DNA from: Psychroflexus salarius
GTDB lineage: Bacteria > Bacteroidota > Bacteroidia > Flavobacteriales > Flavobacteriaceae
NCBI RefSeq assembly: GCF_900129035.1
Contig: NZ_FQTW01000004.1
Location: 62,001-126,000, forward strand
DNA: 64,000 nucleotides
Direction of reading: 5' to 3'
Shown here one piece after another: positions 18,749 through 27,917 of this stretch. The notes under the pieces are model-generated. The model was given only the letters and a program-made list of their open reading frames with translations, was not told the DNA's origin and searched no databases. Position 1 is the first letter of the stretch. Each line of letters opens with the position of its first letter. Made by a program: the position numbers and the translations under genes.

Positions 18749-21700
18749 ATGAAAGAAGGAATTGCAGGCAAAATTGCTAAAGGATTTATAGATTCAAAAC
18801 TAACTGTTTTACTTATGATTGTGTTTATGATCATAGGTGTTTACAGTTCGTTTTTAATTCCGCGTGAAGAAGAGCCACAAATAGACGTACCAATGGCCGA
18901 TATTTTTGTCGGCTATCCTGGTGCAAACCCAACTGAAGTCGAATCGCGCATCACCAAACCACTTGAAAAAATTATCTCTAATGTTACAGGTGTAAAATAC
19001 GTGCATTCCTCTTCAATGGCTGGTCAAAGCATGATGATTGTTCAATTTTATGTGGGCGAAGATATTGAGCGCTCTTACGTAAAATTGTATAATGAAATTA
19101 TGAAGCATTTTAACGAAATGCCTCAAGGCGTCACACCGCCATTAATTAAAACACGCTCCATCGACGATGTTCCCGTATTAGGATTAACCTTTTGGAGTGA
19201 AACTTATAATGACTACGAACTCAAAAAAATTGCACAACAGGCCAAACAAGAGTTTAAAACCATTACCAATGTATCGTATGCAGATATTATTGGTGGTCGT
19301 GATGAAGTTCTAAACGTTCAGCTTCAGCCTGCGCAAATGCAAGCCACTGGTGTCGATGCTTTAAGCATAGTTCAACAAATTAAAGCAGCAAATCATCAAC
19401 TTCAACTGGGGGCAATTAGCCAAGCCAATACGGCGTTTAAATTAAAGACTAATGGCTTCTTCCGCAGTGCTAAAGAAATTAAAAACCTAATGGTTGGACA
19501 GCATAACGGGATGCCCATTTATTTACATCAAGTCGCAAATGTTACTCAAGGTCCCGAAAATGCTCACCAATACACAAGCTTTGGCTATGGCGCAGGAGAT
19601 GCAGAGATGAAATCTAGTTTTCCATCTGAATACCCTTCAATTACCTTAGCCGTTTCAAAACGAAAAGGAGCAGATGCAATGAAAATTGCAGACCAAATTT
19701 TAGAAAAGGTTGAAACGCTAAAACAAACTACGATTCCAGATCAAGTTAAAGTTGAAGTGACTAGAAATTATGGTGAAACCGCATCTCAAAAGGTGTCCGA
19801 ATTGCTCTTACACCTGATAGGAGCTATCATAGCAGTTACTATTGTGGTAATGTTAGCCATGGGTTGGCGTGGCGGTTTAGTGGTCTTTTTATCAGTGCCC
19901 ATTACATTTGCATTAACACTATTAAGTTACTACTTATTAGATTATACATTAAATAGAATTACACTTTTTGCATTAGTTTTTGTTACAGGAATTGTTGTAG
20001 ACGACTCTATTATCATCGCCGAAAATATGCACCGGCATTTTAAAATGAAACGTTTACCGTTTAAACAAGCAGCGCTTTATGCGATTAATGAAGTTGGTAA
20101 TCCTACCATTTTAGCCACCTTTACCGTCATTGCTTCGGTATTACCAATGGCATTTGTAAGTGGTTTAATGGGACCTTACATGAGTCCAATGCCTATTGGC
20201 GCTTCAATTGCAATGATTTTATCTCTTTTTGTAGCATTAACCATTACACCATACCTTGGGTATTTATTTTTACGGGTTAAATCTAATAAAGTTGAAGCAA
20301 CAGCAGAAAACGAATCCGAAGCAACAGGAATTGAATCGACTAAAATTTACAAACTTTACAACGCGATTGAACGGCCGCTACTTGAAAACAAGAAAAAGTC
20401 AGCTTTAGCGATTCTAGTGACTGCTATCGTGCTTTTTGCTTCAATCGGCTTATTTTTCACAAAAAGTGTTTTGGTAAAAATGCTACCGTTTGATAATAAA
20501 AACGAGTTTCAGGTGATTGTTGATTTACCTGAAGGTAGCACTTTAGAAGAAACAGCTAAAGCCGTTAAAGACATCTCGCAATATATAGGTCAACAGGATC
20601 AAGTCGTGAATTATCAAAGCTATATTGGTGCGGCTTCACCTATTACGTTTAATGGTTTAGTAAGGCATTACGATTTAAGACAAGGCGAAAACATGGCCGA
20701 TATTCAAGTGAATATTAAGAACAAAGACCATCGAGACTTACAAAGTCATGATATCGCCAAGCTTATGCGACCTGGAATTCAAGAGGTGGCCAAAAAACAT
20801 AATGCCAACGTAAAAATTGTTGAAGTGCCACCAGGACCACCGGTTTTATCAACTATTGTAGCTGAAGTTTACGGGCCAACCCAAGAAAAACGCATTGAAA
20901 TTGCCAAGCAAATAAAGCAGATTTTACTTGAAACACAAGACGTTGTTGATGTTGATTGGCGGGTTGAAGCCCCACAAATTGAATACACCTACAACATTAA
21001 TAAAGATAAAGCCTCAAAATCAGGCATTGCCACTCAACAAATTGTTCAAACTCTTGGCTTAGTGGTGGGTGAGCAAGCCATCAGCGCCATTTATGATCCA
21101 AATGCTACAGAACAAATTTTAGTAAAGTTAAGTGTTGAAGATGCTGATAGAAACTTACAAGATATTAATCAATTGCACATAACATCCCAAACGGGCGCTA
21201 TGATTCCAATTGAATCTTTAATCACTTTAGAAGAAGGTGAAATTGAAAAAAGTCGTTATCGTAAAAATCAACAAGCCTTGGTTTATATAACAGCAGAAAT
21301 GGCTGGAGAATTTGAAAGCCCTGTTTATGCTATTTTAGGAATGTCCGAAAAGCTTAAAGATATCAACTTACCTACTGGTTACGAATTAAGTGAACTTTAC
21401 CTTGGGCAACCTGAGAATACCGATGACTTTACGGTTAAATGGGATGGTGAATGGCAAGTCACGCTTGAAGTTTTTAGAGACTTAGGCTTAGCTTTTGGTG
21501 GTGTAATTATTATTATTTACATGCTAATAGTAGGCTGGTTCCAGAACTTTAAAACGCCAATAGTCATGATGGTGGCCATACCTTTATCGATGATAGGTAT
21601 TATTATTGGGCATTGGATTATGGGTGCTTTTTTCACAGCAACTTCATTTATCGGAATGATTGCCTTAGCGGGAATCATGGTACGTAACTCGGTGCTATTA

Positions 21701-21955
21701 ATCGATTTTGTAGACATCCGATTAAACGAAGGTATTCCACTTAAACAAGCGGTAATAGAAGCCGGTGCGGTTAGAACAACACCAATTTTATTAACGGCCG
21801 GAACAGTTGTTATCGGCGCATTTGTAATCTTGTTTGATCCGATATTTCAAGGCTTAGCCATTTCACTTATGGGTGGTACCATTGGTTCTACATTCTTAAC
21901 CTTACTTATCGTACCATTAGTTTATTATTTAATAATGAAAAACAAAGTAAAATAA
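18749..21955 (+). CDS. RND family efflux permease (AcrB type)
   Basis: 1068 residues with twelve membrane segments in two halves (TM1 at about 10-30; TM2-6 about 345-510; TM7 about 550; TM8-12 about 905-1065) and two large periplasmic domains. The proton-relay pair Asp418-Asp419 is present in GIVVDDSIIIAENM. The PRE(E)EPQI segment after TM1 and SIDDVPVLGLTFW are typical of this family. The sequence looks more like the multidrug (HAE1-like) group than metal exporters, but substrate cannot be inferred safely. The permease is driven by proton import and pairs with the upstream adaptor and TolC-like gene. The DUF2892 gene starts 6 bases downstream. Confidence 0.93.
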   Translation: MKEGIAGKIAKGFIDSKLTVLLMIVFMIIGVYSSFLIPREEEPQIDVPMADIFVGYPGANPTEVESRITKPLEKIISNVTGVKYVHSSSMAGQSMMIVQFYVGEDIERSYVKLYNEIMKHFNEMPQGVTPPLIKTRSIDDVPVLGLTFWSETYNDYELKKIAQQAKQEFKTITNVSYADIIGGRDEVLNVQLQPAQMQATGVDALSIVQQIKAANHQLQLGAISQANTAFKLKTNGFFRSAKEIKNLMVGQHNGMPIYLHQVANVTQGPENAHQYTSFGYGAGDAEMKSSFPSEYPSITLAVSKRKGADAMKIADQILEKVETLKQTTIPDQVKVEVTRNYGETASQKVSELLLHLIGAIIAVTIVVMLAMGWRGGLVVFLSVPITFALTLLSYYLLDYTLNRITLFALVFVTGIVVDDSIIIAENMHRHFKMKRLPFKQAALYAINEVGNPTILATFTVIASVLPMAFVSGLMGPYMSPMPIGASIAMILSLFVALTITPYLGYLFLRVKSNKVEATAENESEATGIESTKIYKLYNAIERPLLENKKKSALAILVTAIVLFASIGLFFTKSVLVKMLPFDNKNEFQVIVDLPEGSTLEETAKAVKDISQYIGQQDQVVNYQSYIGAASPITFNGLVRHYDLRQGENMADIQVNIKNKDHRDLQSHDIAKLMRPGIQEVAKKHNANVKIVEVPPGPPVLSTIVAEVYGPTQEKRIEIAKQIKQILLETQDVVDVDWRVEAPQIEYTYNINKDKASKSGIATQQIVQTLGLVVGEQAISAIYDPNATEQILVKLSVEDADRNLQDINQLHITSQTGAMIPIESLITLEEGEIEKSRYRKNQQALVYITAEMAGEFESPVYAILGMSEKLKDINLPTGYELSELYLGQPENTDDFTVKWDGEWQVTLEVFRDLGLAFGGVIIIIYMLIVGWFQNFKTPIVMMVAIPLSMIGIIIGHWIMGAFFTATSFIGMIALAGIMVRNSVLLIDFVDIRLNEGIPLKQAVIEAGAVRTTPILLTAGTVVIGAFVILFDPIFQGLAISLMGGTIGSTFLTLLIVPLVYYLIMKNKVK

Positions 21956-21961
21956 CATATC

Positions 21962-22144
21962 ATGAGAGAACGTATTATTAGAGCCATAGCTGGTAGTTTT
22001 ATACTTATTAGCATTGTCTTAACGATTTATGTCAATATTAATTGGCTCTGGTTTACTGCTTTTGTAGGCTTAAACCTGTTACAGTCATCGATCACAAAAT
22101 GGTGTTTGATGGAAGATATATTGAAAAAATTTGGTGTAGAATAA
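21962..22144 (+). CDS. DUF2892 domain-containing small membrane protein
   Basis: 60 residues with two hydrophobic helices (about 8-25 and 29-46) joined by a short turn, ending in a Cys and an acidic-basic tail. The start MRERIIRAIAGSFILISI matches the DUF2892 (YgaP-like transmembrane) family. It starts 6 bases after the RND permease, so it belongs to the efflux operon. The family has no assigned function, although members often sit near rhodanese or RND genes. Confidence 0.8.
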   Translation: MRERIIRAIAGSFILISIVLTIYVNINWLWFTAFVGLNLLQSSITKWCLMEDILKKFGVE

Positions 22145-22155
22145 ATTGATTCAAA

Positions 22156-22461
22156 ATGAAATTAATGATTTTAACTAGCGTATCTAGCTACGAAAACGAA
22201 ATTTTAAAATTACTAAAGGCTGCTAATATTGAAGCCTTTAGTAGTTCTGAAATTGATGGTTATAAAATGAGTAATCAACTCATTGCAACCCAAAGTTGGT
22301 TTCCGATGACTGCAGGTGGCAGTGAATCACTTTTATTTTTCTCGTTTACTAAAACCGAACAGCTTAATAAAGTTATTGATTTAGTAAAAGATTTTAATAG
22401 TCATCAAGCAGAAAATAATCCTATAAGATTAGCCGTTTTACCCGTTGAAACTTATGTTTAA
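22156..22461 (+). CDS. Small PII-like protein of the RND efflux operon
   Basis: 101 residues, soluble. The alternation MKLMILTSV(strand)-helix-FSSSEIDGYKM-strand-LLFFSFT(strand)-helix-RLAVLPVETYV(strand) fits a ferredoxin-like PII/CutA fold, but the ATP- and uridylylation-loop motifs of GlnB are not seen. Similar-sized PII-like proteins (for example DUF3240) accompany heavy-metal RND pumps in other bacteria. Its place as last gene of this efflux operon, 11 bases after DUF2892, suggests a regulatory or sensing role. Fold and role are inferred, and I do not recognise a named family with certainty. Confidence 0.65.
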   Translation: MKLMILTSVSSYENEILKLLKAANIEAFSSSEIDGYKMSNQLIATQSWFPMTAGGSESLLFFSFTKTEQLNKVIDLVKDFNSHQAENNPIRLAVLPVETYV

Positions 22462-22470
22462 ACGTAGATC

Positions 22471-24000
22471 TCAGCTTTTTTGAAGTTTTAACTGCATACC
22501 AGGTTGAAGTTTAGACGATGAAAGTTTATTAATCGACTTTAATTCTTCTACACTAACTTCTGGGAATTTATTAGCAATACTCCAAAGCGAGTCTCCACTT
22601 TTAACGATGTAAGTTTTGTTATTTTTTGACTTAGAATTTAACTTTGGTTGAGATGACTTAGATTTGATTTCAGCTTTGACATAATCAGGATTCTTAGGGT
22701 AAACCCATAAACGCTGTCCTATTTTTAATCGGTTAGAGCGTAAATTATTCCAACGCTTAATTTGACTTACTCGAACACTAAACTTATTGGCTATTTTACC
22801 TAAATAATCGCCAGATTTTACACGATATTTAATTCGATCTTCAGCCTTTTTATTTTTAGGAAGCGGTTTAGCATCAAGTGCAATAGATTGCTTAGCAAAA
22901 TTGTAAATTTTATCTTCATTAGTGGCGTAGATACCTGCAGCTTGATACGGCAATCTAATGTAATAGCTTTTATGTTTTTCAAAAGGAACAATCCCTAACT
23001 TATAACTTGGGTTTAGAAACTTTAAGTAACCTAAGTCTACCTGAGTGACTTCAGCGATATGCTCTAATTTAACAAGTTGTTTTACTCTAATTGTGTCGGT
23101 AGCATAATACAACTGTTGAGGCTTTTCAACAACAAGTTGATGTTCTTCAGCATACTCAAATAAATACATCATAGCTTGAAAAGACGGCACATAGCCTGCC
23201 GTTTCACGCGGTAAAAAGCGCCTTAATTCCCAATAATTAGTTTGGCCTCCGCTGCGTCTTATTGCTTTTGAAACATTTCCAGGTCCAGAATTATAAGCTG
23301 CTAAAGCCAAATCCCAGTCATTAAAAATACTATAAAGCCGATTTAGATATTCGGCTGCCGCTTCAGTTGAAGCTAACGGATCCATACGTTCATCAACATA
23401 ACTACTAACCTCTAAATCGAACATCTTACCTGTCGGGTACATAAATTGCCATAAACCTGTTGCACCAACTGGAGACTTGGCTCTGGGATTTAAAGCCGAC
23501 TCCACTAAAGCTAAATATTTCATTTCTAACGGAATATTATGCTTAGCAAAAATTTCTTCAAACATCGGAAAATAAAAGTAACTCAAACTAATTAGGCGTT
23601 CTGTGCTTTTCTGTTCTCGCTGAAGGTAATAGTTAATAACACTTTCTAAACTTTCATTATATTCTATTTGAAACGGTGTTTTAGCATTTAAATTTGCTAA
23701 ACGTTGCTTTAATGTTTCTGTAGAGATTTGCTGAATGGCTTCTCGGTTAATCAAACTATCGGTAATGCTCGAATGCATCTTATCAAACAACTGTGAGTCA
23801 CTTAAAGCATTTTGCCACCGTTCATCTAGTTTGACGGTTTTAATGTAATCATAAAACACATAACGTAGACTATCTTGCACAATTTCATGAAATTGCTGCA
23901 TGTTTAAAGGTTTGGTTTTGTGTTGCTTTTTAGAATTATTCTGACTAAATCCTAGGCTAACACTAAAAACAGTGATAGCAACAAAAAATAGGTGCTTCAT
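22471..24000 (-). CDS. Lytic transglycosylase with LysM repeats, MltD-like
   Basis: 509 residues. It has a signal peptide (MKHLFFVAITVFSVSLGFSQ), a helical linker to about residue 135, an SLT domain (about 150-290) with catalytic Glu167 in ALVESALNPRAKSPVGATGLWQ, and the AAYNSGPGNV motif near 238. Two C-terminal LysM peptidoglycan-binding repeats follow: YRVKSGDYLGKIANKF near 390 and YIVKSGDSLWSIANKF near 460. It cleaves glycan strands of peptidoglycan to 1,6-anhydromuramyl products in the periplasm. The layout is that of MltD. It converges on the PII-like gene with 9 bases between the stops. Confidence 0.92.
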   Translation of the reverse strand: MKHLFFVAITVFSVSLGFSQNNSKKQHKTKPLNMQQFHEIVQDSLRYVFYDYIKTVKLDERWQNALSDSQLFDKMHSSITDSLINREAIQQISTETLKQRLANLNAKTPFQIEYNESLESVINYYLQREQKSTERLISLSYFYFPMFEEIFAKHNIPLEMKYLALVESALNPRAKSPVGATGLWQFMYPTGKMFDLEVSSYVDERMDPLASTEAAAEYLNRLYSIFNDWDLALAAYNSGPGNVSKAIRRSGGQTNYWELRRFLPRETAGYVPSFQAMMYLFEYAEEHQLVVEKPQQLYYATDTIRVKQLVKLEHIAEVTQVDLGYLKFLNPSYKLGIVPFEKHKSYYIRLPYQAAGIYATNEDKIYNFAKQSIALDAKPLPKNKKAEDRIKYRVKSGDYLGKIANKFSVRVSQIKRWNNLRSNRLKIGQRLWVYPKNPDYVKAEIKSKSSQPKLNSKSKNNKTYIVKSGDSLWSIANKFPEVSVEELKSINKLSSSKLQPGMQLKLQKS

Positions 24001-24050
24001 AAATTATAGGAATTGCAAATTAATTTCAAAAATACAATAGCTGCGCAGGC

Positions 24051-25415
24051 CTAAAAAAGAATTTTAACTAAATCTTGAATTTTAGCCACTTTCAAAATTT
24101 GAATCCCATAATTATTTTTAGGTAACTTAGACTGTTTTGAAATTAAAACACGTTCAAAACCTAACTTTTCGGCTTCAACTACACGTTGTTCAACACGGGT
24201 AACTGGTCTTATTTCGCCAGCTAAACCAACTTCAGCCGCAAAACACATATCAGACGGTATAGGTTCGTCTTCATTAGAGGATAAAATAGCTGCGACAACC
24301 GCTAAGTCTATCGCAGGATCTTCAACTGAAATACCTCCTGTAATGTTTAAAAACACATCTTTTGCACCGAGTTTAAATCCTGCTCGTTTTTCGAGAACTG
24401 CTAAAAGCATATTCAGCCGTTTAACAGGATAGCCTGTGGTAGAGCGTTGCGGTGTGCCATAAACAGCCGAGCTTACAAGCGCTTGAATTTCTATCATTAA
24501 AGGTCTTAAACCTTCAAGTGTGGAAGCAATGGCAGTTCCGCTAAGATGCTCTTCAGTATTTGAAATAAGTAAGTCTGAAGGATTACTCACTTCTTTTAAA
24601 CCGTATGCTTGCATCTCAAAAATCCCTAATTCGTGGGTTGAGCCATAACGATTTTTATGGGCTCTTAAAATACGGTAAACATAATTTCGGTCGCCTTCAA
24701 ATTGCAATACGGTATCGACCATGTGCTCAAGAACTTTTGGCCCAGCAATGTGGCCTTCTTTATTGATATGACCAATAAGCAAAACAGGCGTATGTGTTTC
24801 TTTTGCAAATTTAATAAGCTCTGAAGTACATTCTCGTATTTGTGAAACGCTACCTGGCGAACTCTCAACGTAATCGGTATGTAAAGTCTGTATAGAATCT
24901 ATAATAAGGACTTCTGGCTGAAGTGCTTCAATTTGTCTAAAAATAGATTGGGTTTTGGTTTCAGCTAAAATGAAACAATTATTTGGTTGGTTTGATATTC
25001 GATCAGCACGTAATTTAATTTGCTGCTGACTTTCTTCGCCTGAAACATAAAGCACTTTTTGTTGAAATAAAAGTGAAATTTGAAGCAATAAAGTACTTTT
25101 CCCTATCCCTGGTTCGCCACCCAGTAAGGTGACTGATCCTGGCACAAGGCCACCACCTAAAACACGGTTAAATTCCCCGTTTAAGGTAGATAGACGTTCA
25201 ATTTTGCTCAGCTCTATATCTTCAATTTTTCGTGGCTGAGACTGCCGTTTTTGAAGTGATGAGCTCGAAGTTGATTGCCAAGATTTAGATTCTTTTTTCT
25301 CTAAAATTTCTTCAGAAAGTGTATTCCACTCTTTACATGAATTGCATTGACCTTGCCATTTGGCATGTTGTGCACCACAATTTTGACAATAAAAAACGGT
25401 TTTAACTTTTGCCAT
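24051..25415 (-). CDS. radA: DNA repair protein RadA (Sms)
   Basis: 454 residues, the family's usual length. An N-terminal zinc finger has Cys10, Cys13, Cys24 and Cys27, ending in the conserved QCNSCKEWNT. The RecA-like core has Walker A GGEPGIGKST (about residues 98-107), Walker B VLIIDSIQT and the RadA-specific KNRYGSTHELGIFEM. The C-terminal Lon-like domain has LNITGGISVEDPAIDLAV and AEVGLAGEIRPV. RadA is a hexameric helicase that processes recombination branches. It lies 9 bases after the esterase-like gene on the same strand. Confidence 0.96.
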   Translation of the reverse strand: MAKVKTVFYCQNCGAQHAKWQGQCNSCKEWNTLSEEILEKKESKSWQSTSSSSLQKRQSQPRKIEDIELSKIERLSTLNGEFNRVLGGGLVPGSVTLLGGEPGIGKSTLLLQISLLFQQKVLYVSGEESQQQIKLRADRISNQPNNCFILAETKTQSIFRQIEALQPEVLIIDSIQTLHTDYVESSPGSVSQIRECTSELIKFAKETHTPVLLIGHINKEGHIAGPKVLEHMVDTVLQFEGDRNYVYRILRAHKNRYGSTHELGIFEMQAYGLKEVSNPSDLLISNTEEHLSGTAIASTLEGLRPLMIEIQALVSSAVYGTPQRSTTGYPVKRLNMLLAVLEKRAGFKLGAKDVFLNITGGISVEDPAIDLAVVAAILSSNEDEPIPSDMCFAAEVGLAGEIRPVTRVEQRVVEAEKLGFERVLISKQSKLPKNNYGIQILKVAKIQDLVKILF

Positions 25416-25423
25416 ACATTAAT

Positions 25424-26566
25424 TTAGTAACCAAAAATTTCTTTAATTTTTTCGGCTTTTTGAATCACTAAATCATTAGTAATAAAACCGACTTCTTCTA
25501 AACCATAACCTGAATTGTAGGATCTCATTGCTTTTTTAGGTTTTCCGATTTCTTCATAATAACGCCCTAAAAAATAACTGGAAAATAGCGTTTCTGGAAG
25601 TTGATCTTCTGCAAGGTCACTTAAATCTTTAAATTGTTCCCATTTTTCGTTTTTTTCGATGGCGTCGTTGATGTAAAAAAAGTCGGATGTTCTCATTTTG
25701 ATATCTAAAGCATAAAGTTCGGCAATATCGTCGTATTTTTCGATTAAATATTCTACAAAATCATCAGCCTTCAAAACTTTGGTTAGGTACTCGTCTTCTG
25801 AAATAGGTTTATAAAGTGAAAATATTTTTTGAAAAGCACTTGAGAGTGCAAAACCTACTTGAGTAAAATGGTCTTGATCTTTAAAATCATCATAATAGTA
25901 ATAAAAGTTGTTATTATCTATGGCTTGGAATGTAGCATTAGATGCTCGAATTGTTTTTCTAAGTTCTTTGATATCATCTTCAGCAGTGCTTATGTAATAC
26001 CATGTTTTTTGCTTTGTTGAGCTAAACACTTCTTTTAATCGATCGGTAGTTTTTGAGGTGTAATCGGGACTAATATTAACATAGCCTCTAAAAAGCGGGT
26101 TGTCTTTCATCAAGAAAAAGCTAGCAAAATTGGCCATATAGTCTTGTGCTGTAATGACAACAAATGGTGATGTTCTATAATTTTCGTCTACAAACTTCAT
26201 TACTTCTAGGTTTATGAAGTCGTAAAATTGTGCTCCAGAATCGATTGGATATTGCACGTCGCTGTCAATCAAACCATCATCATTTCTAAAGCCTACTTGA
26301 TTAACACCGATGACAATAGCTTCAGGTATATATTCCCAATAACTAAAATAATCTACTAAACCAGCGACAGGCTCAAATAAGTAATCGCCGTCAAAAACAA
26401 CAATTACTGGGTAGGATTTGTCTTCATTTTTTTCATAATTGCGTGGCAGCTGAACCTTGATTTGACGGGTTCCATTTAAAATTTTTGAATCAACTTCAAC
26501 ATATTCTATTTGAGCATAGCTTTGATAGCTAAATAAAACGGCTAAAAGGAAGAGTAATTTTTTCAT
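25424..26566 (-). CDS. Esterase-like alpha/beta hydrolase fold protein, probably non-catalytic
   Basis: 380 residues with a signal peptide (MKKLLFLLAVLFSYQSYAQ). Residues 25-250 align by eye with the esterase D/Fes family: RQIKVQLPRNYEKNEDKSYPV, VVFDGDYLF, EAIVIGVNQ, FINLEVMKFVDENYRT, NISPDY. Where active members have the nucleophile elbow G-H-S-x-G-G, this protein reads A-Q-D-Y-M-A (in VVITAQDYMANFASFF), so the serine is replaced by Asp and the glycines are gone. The C-terminal 90 residues are helical and may contain a TPR-like hairpin (ETLFSSYFLGRYYEEIGKPKKAM). It may be a periplasmic binding or scaffolding protein rather than an enzyme. Pipelines would still call it alpha/beta hydrolase. 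Confidence 0.75.
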   Translation of the reverse strand: MKKLLFLLAVLFSYQSYAQIEYVEVDSKILNGTRQIKVQLPRNYEKNEDKSYPVIVVFDGDYLFEPVAGLVDYFSYWEYIPEAIVIGVNQVGFRNDDGLIDSDVQYPIDSGAQFYDFINLEVMKFVDENYRTSPFVVITAQDYMANFASFFLMKDNPLFRGYVNISPDYTSKTTDRLKEVFSSTKQKTWYYISTAEDDIKELRKTIRASNATFQAIDNNNFYYYYDDFKDQDHFTQVGFALSSAFQKIFSLYKPISEDEYLTKVLKADDFVEYLIEKYDDIAELYALDIKMRTSDFFYINDAIEKNEKWEQFKDLSDLAEDQLPETLFSSYFLGRYYEEIGKPKKAMRSYNSGYGLEEVGFITNDLVIQKAEKIKEIFGY

Positions 26567-26603
26567 TTTGAATTAATTAGTGCCTAAATTTAATTAAAAA
26601 AAA

Positions 26604-27566
26604 TTAATCCTTATTAACAATTGGCATGAGCAAGGCTGAGAAACCTCCAACTACAATCACTAGTAGAGTTTGAGCCGTCCAAACAATCCACCCAAATGAT
26701 TCTCCAGCTACAGCGTCGCCTCCAAAACCAGCGATGGTGGCACCGATTGTTAGTGGGTAAATACCAATTCCGCCATTGGTGATAGACATTGCAAAAGAGC
26801 CAAAAACAAAAGCCACTAAAAGTACTGATAAATGAACATCTGATGTGCCTGGAATGCTGTATTTTACAACTACAAACATGGCTATATATAAAGTCCAAAT
26901 TAAAAATGTATGTAAGATAAATAAAAGACTATTTTTCATTTTTAGTACAGTCTTCATACCTTGAACAACACCTTCTAAAAATTGTTTAACTTTTAAAATT
27001 AATGGCTGTTGAGATCTTGAAAATAATTTAAGCCCTAAGAGAATTAATAATATTAATACGCCTAATAATATTAAGGTAAATAATGGATTAATCGATTTGT
27101 TTTCAAAGAAGTTTAAAATTAAATCGGCTTGATATAAAATAGTAACACCAACAATAAGTAACAGCATCAAAAAATCAATCACGCGTTCTGTTATAATTGT
27201 CCCAAATGCTTGCTCAAACTTAACATCTTCATAGTTGGCTAAGGTTGCACCTCTTAAAACTTCGCCTGAACGTGGGACACCAAGATTGGCAAGGTATGCA
27301 AACATGACTGAAAAAAAAGAATTGATAAATCTTGGTTTTACGCCTAAAGGTTGAAGTAAAAATTGCCAGCGATAAGCTCGTGATAAATGCGAGCATATGC
27401 CGAGAACAACAGAAACAGAAACCCAAAATAAATTGGCTTGCTTAATGTTTGACCAAATTAGTTGCCGCTCTTCGGCCTCGAATCTATACAAGGATATGAA
27501 TACAAAAAAGAAACCTATTAATAGAGGAATAATGAATTTTAGTCTCTTTTTTAATTTTGGTTGCAT
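26604..27566 (-). CDS. Lysylphosphatidylglycerol synthase TM region (UPF0104) flippase-like protein
   Basis: 320 residues with about eight membrane segments. The pattern LSRAYRWQFLLQPLG after TM2, then NLGVPRSGEVLRGATLANYE near residue 95 and IITERVIDFLMLL, is diagnostic of the UPF0104 / MprF-type flippase-like family. The catalytic lysyl-transferase domain of MprF is absent. Such stand-alone membrane proteins are thought to move lipids across membranes, but the substrate is unknown. It follows panD with no gap between stop and start codons (27566/27567) and so belongs to the panC-panD transcription unit. Confidence 0.87.
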   Translation of the reverse strand: MQPKLKKRLKFIIPLLIGFFFVFISLYRFEAEERQLIWSNIKQANLFWVSVSVVLGICSHLSRAYRWQFLLQPLGVKPRFINSFFSVMFAYLANLGVPRSGEVLRGATLANYEDVKFEQAFGTIITERVIDFLMLLLIVGVTILYQADLILNFFENKSINPLFTLILLGVLILLILLGLKLFSRSQQPLILKVKQFLEGVVQGMKTVLKMKNSLLFILHTFLIWTLYIAMFVVVKYSIPGTSDVHLSVLLVAFVFGSFAMSITNGGIGIYPLTIGATIAGFGGDAVAGESFGWIVWTAQTLLVIVVGGFSALLMPIVNKD

Positions 27567-27914
27567 TTAGTTGAGTTTATTATCGTCATTAGGAAAGACT
27601 AAACTAGGTTTAAATGACTTCGCTTCTTCTATAGTCATGATGCCGTAGGACATAATAATAAGAATATCACCCTTAGCAACTTTACGTGCTGCAGCGCCAT
27701 TTAATGTAATTTCTCCACTATTTCTAGGACCAGGAATAACATAGGTTTCTAAACGCTCACCATTTGAATTGTTAACGATTTGCACTTTTTCGCCTTCAAT
27801 GATATTTGCGGCGTCCATTAAATCTTCATCTATGGTAACACTCCCAATATAATTTAAATCGGCTCCTGTAACTTTTACACGATGAATTTTAGATTTGACA
27901 ACTTGTATTTGCAT
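27567..27914 (-). CDS. panD: Aspartate 1-decarboxylase (pro-enzyme)
   Basis: 115 residues, normal for the pyruvoyl-dependent enzyme that makes beta-alanine from aspartate for pantothenate. The self-cleavage site is Gly24-Ser25 in NYIGSVTID, and Ser25 becomes the pyruvoyl group. Other conserved parts are [14 protein letters not shown], the active-site ETYVIPG segment near residue 55, and [19 protein letters not shown]. It lies 3 bases after panC, whose product joins beta-alanine to pantoate. Confidence 0.96.
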   Translation of the reverse strand: MQIQVVKSKIHRVKVTGADLNYIGSVTIDEDLMDAANIIEGEKVQIVNNSNGERLETYVIPGPRNSGEITLNGAAARKVAKGDILIIMSYGIMTIEEAKSFKPSLVFPNDDNKLN

Positions 27915-27917
27915 GAT

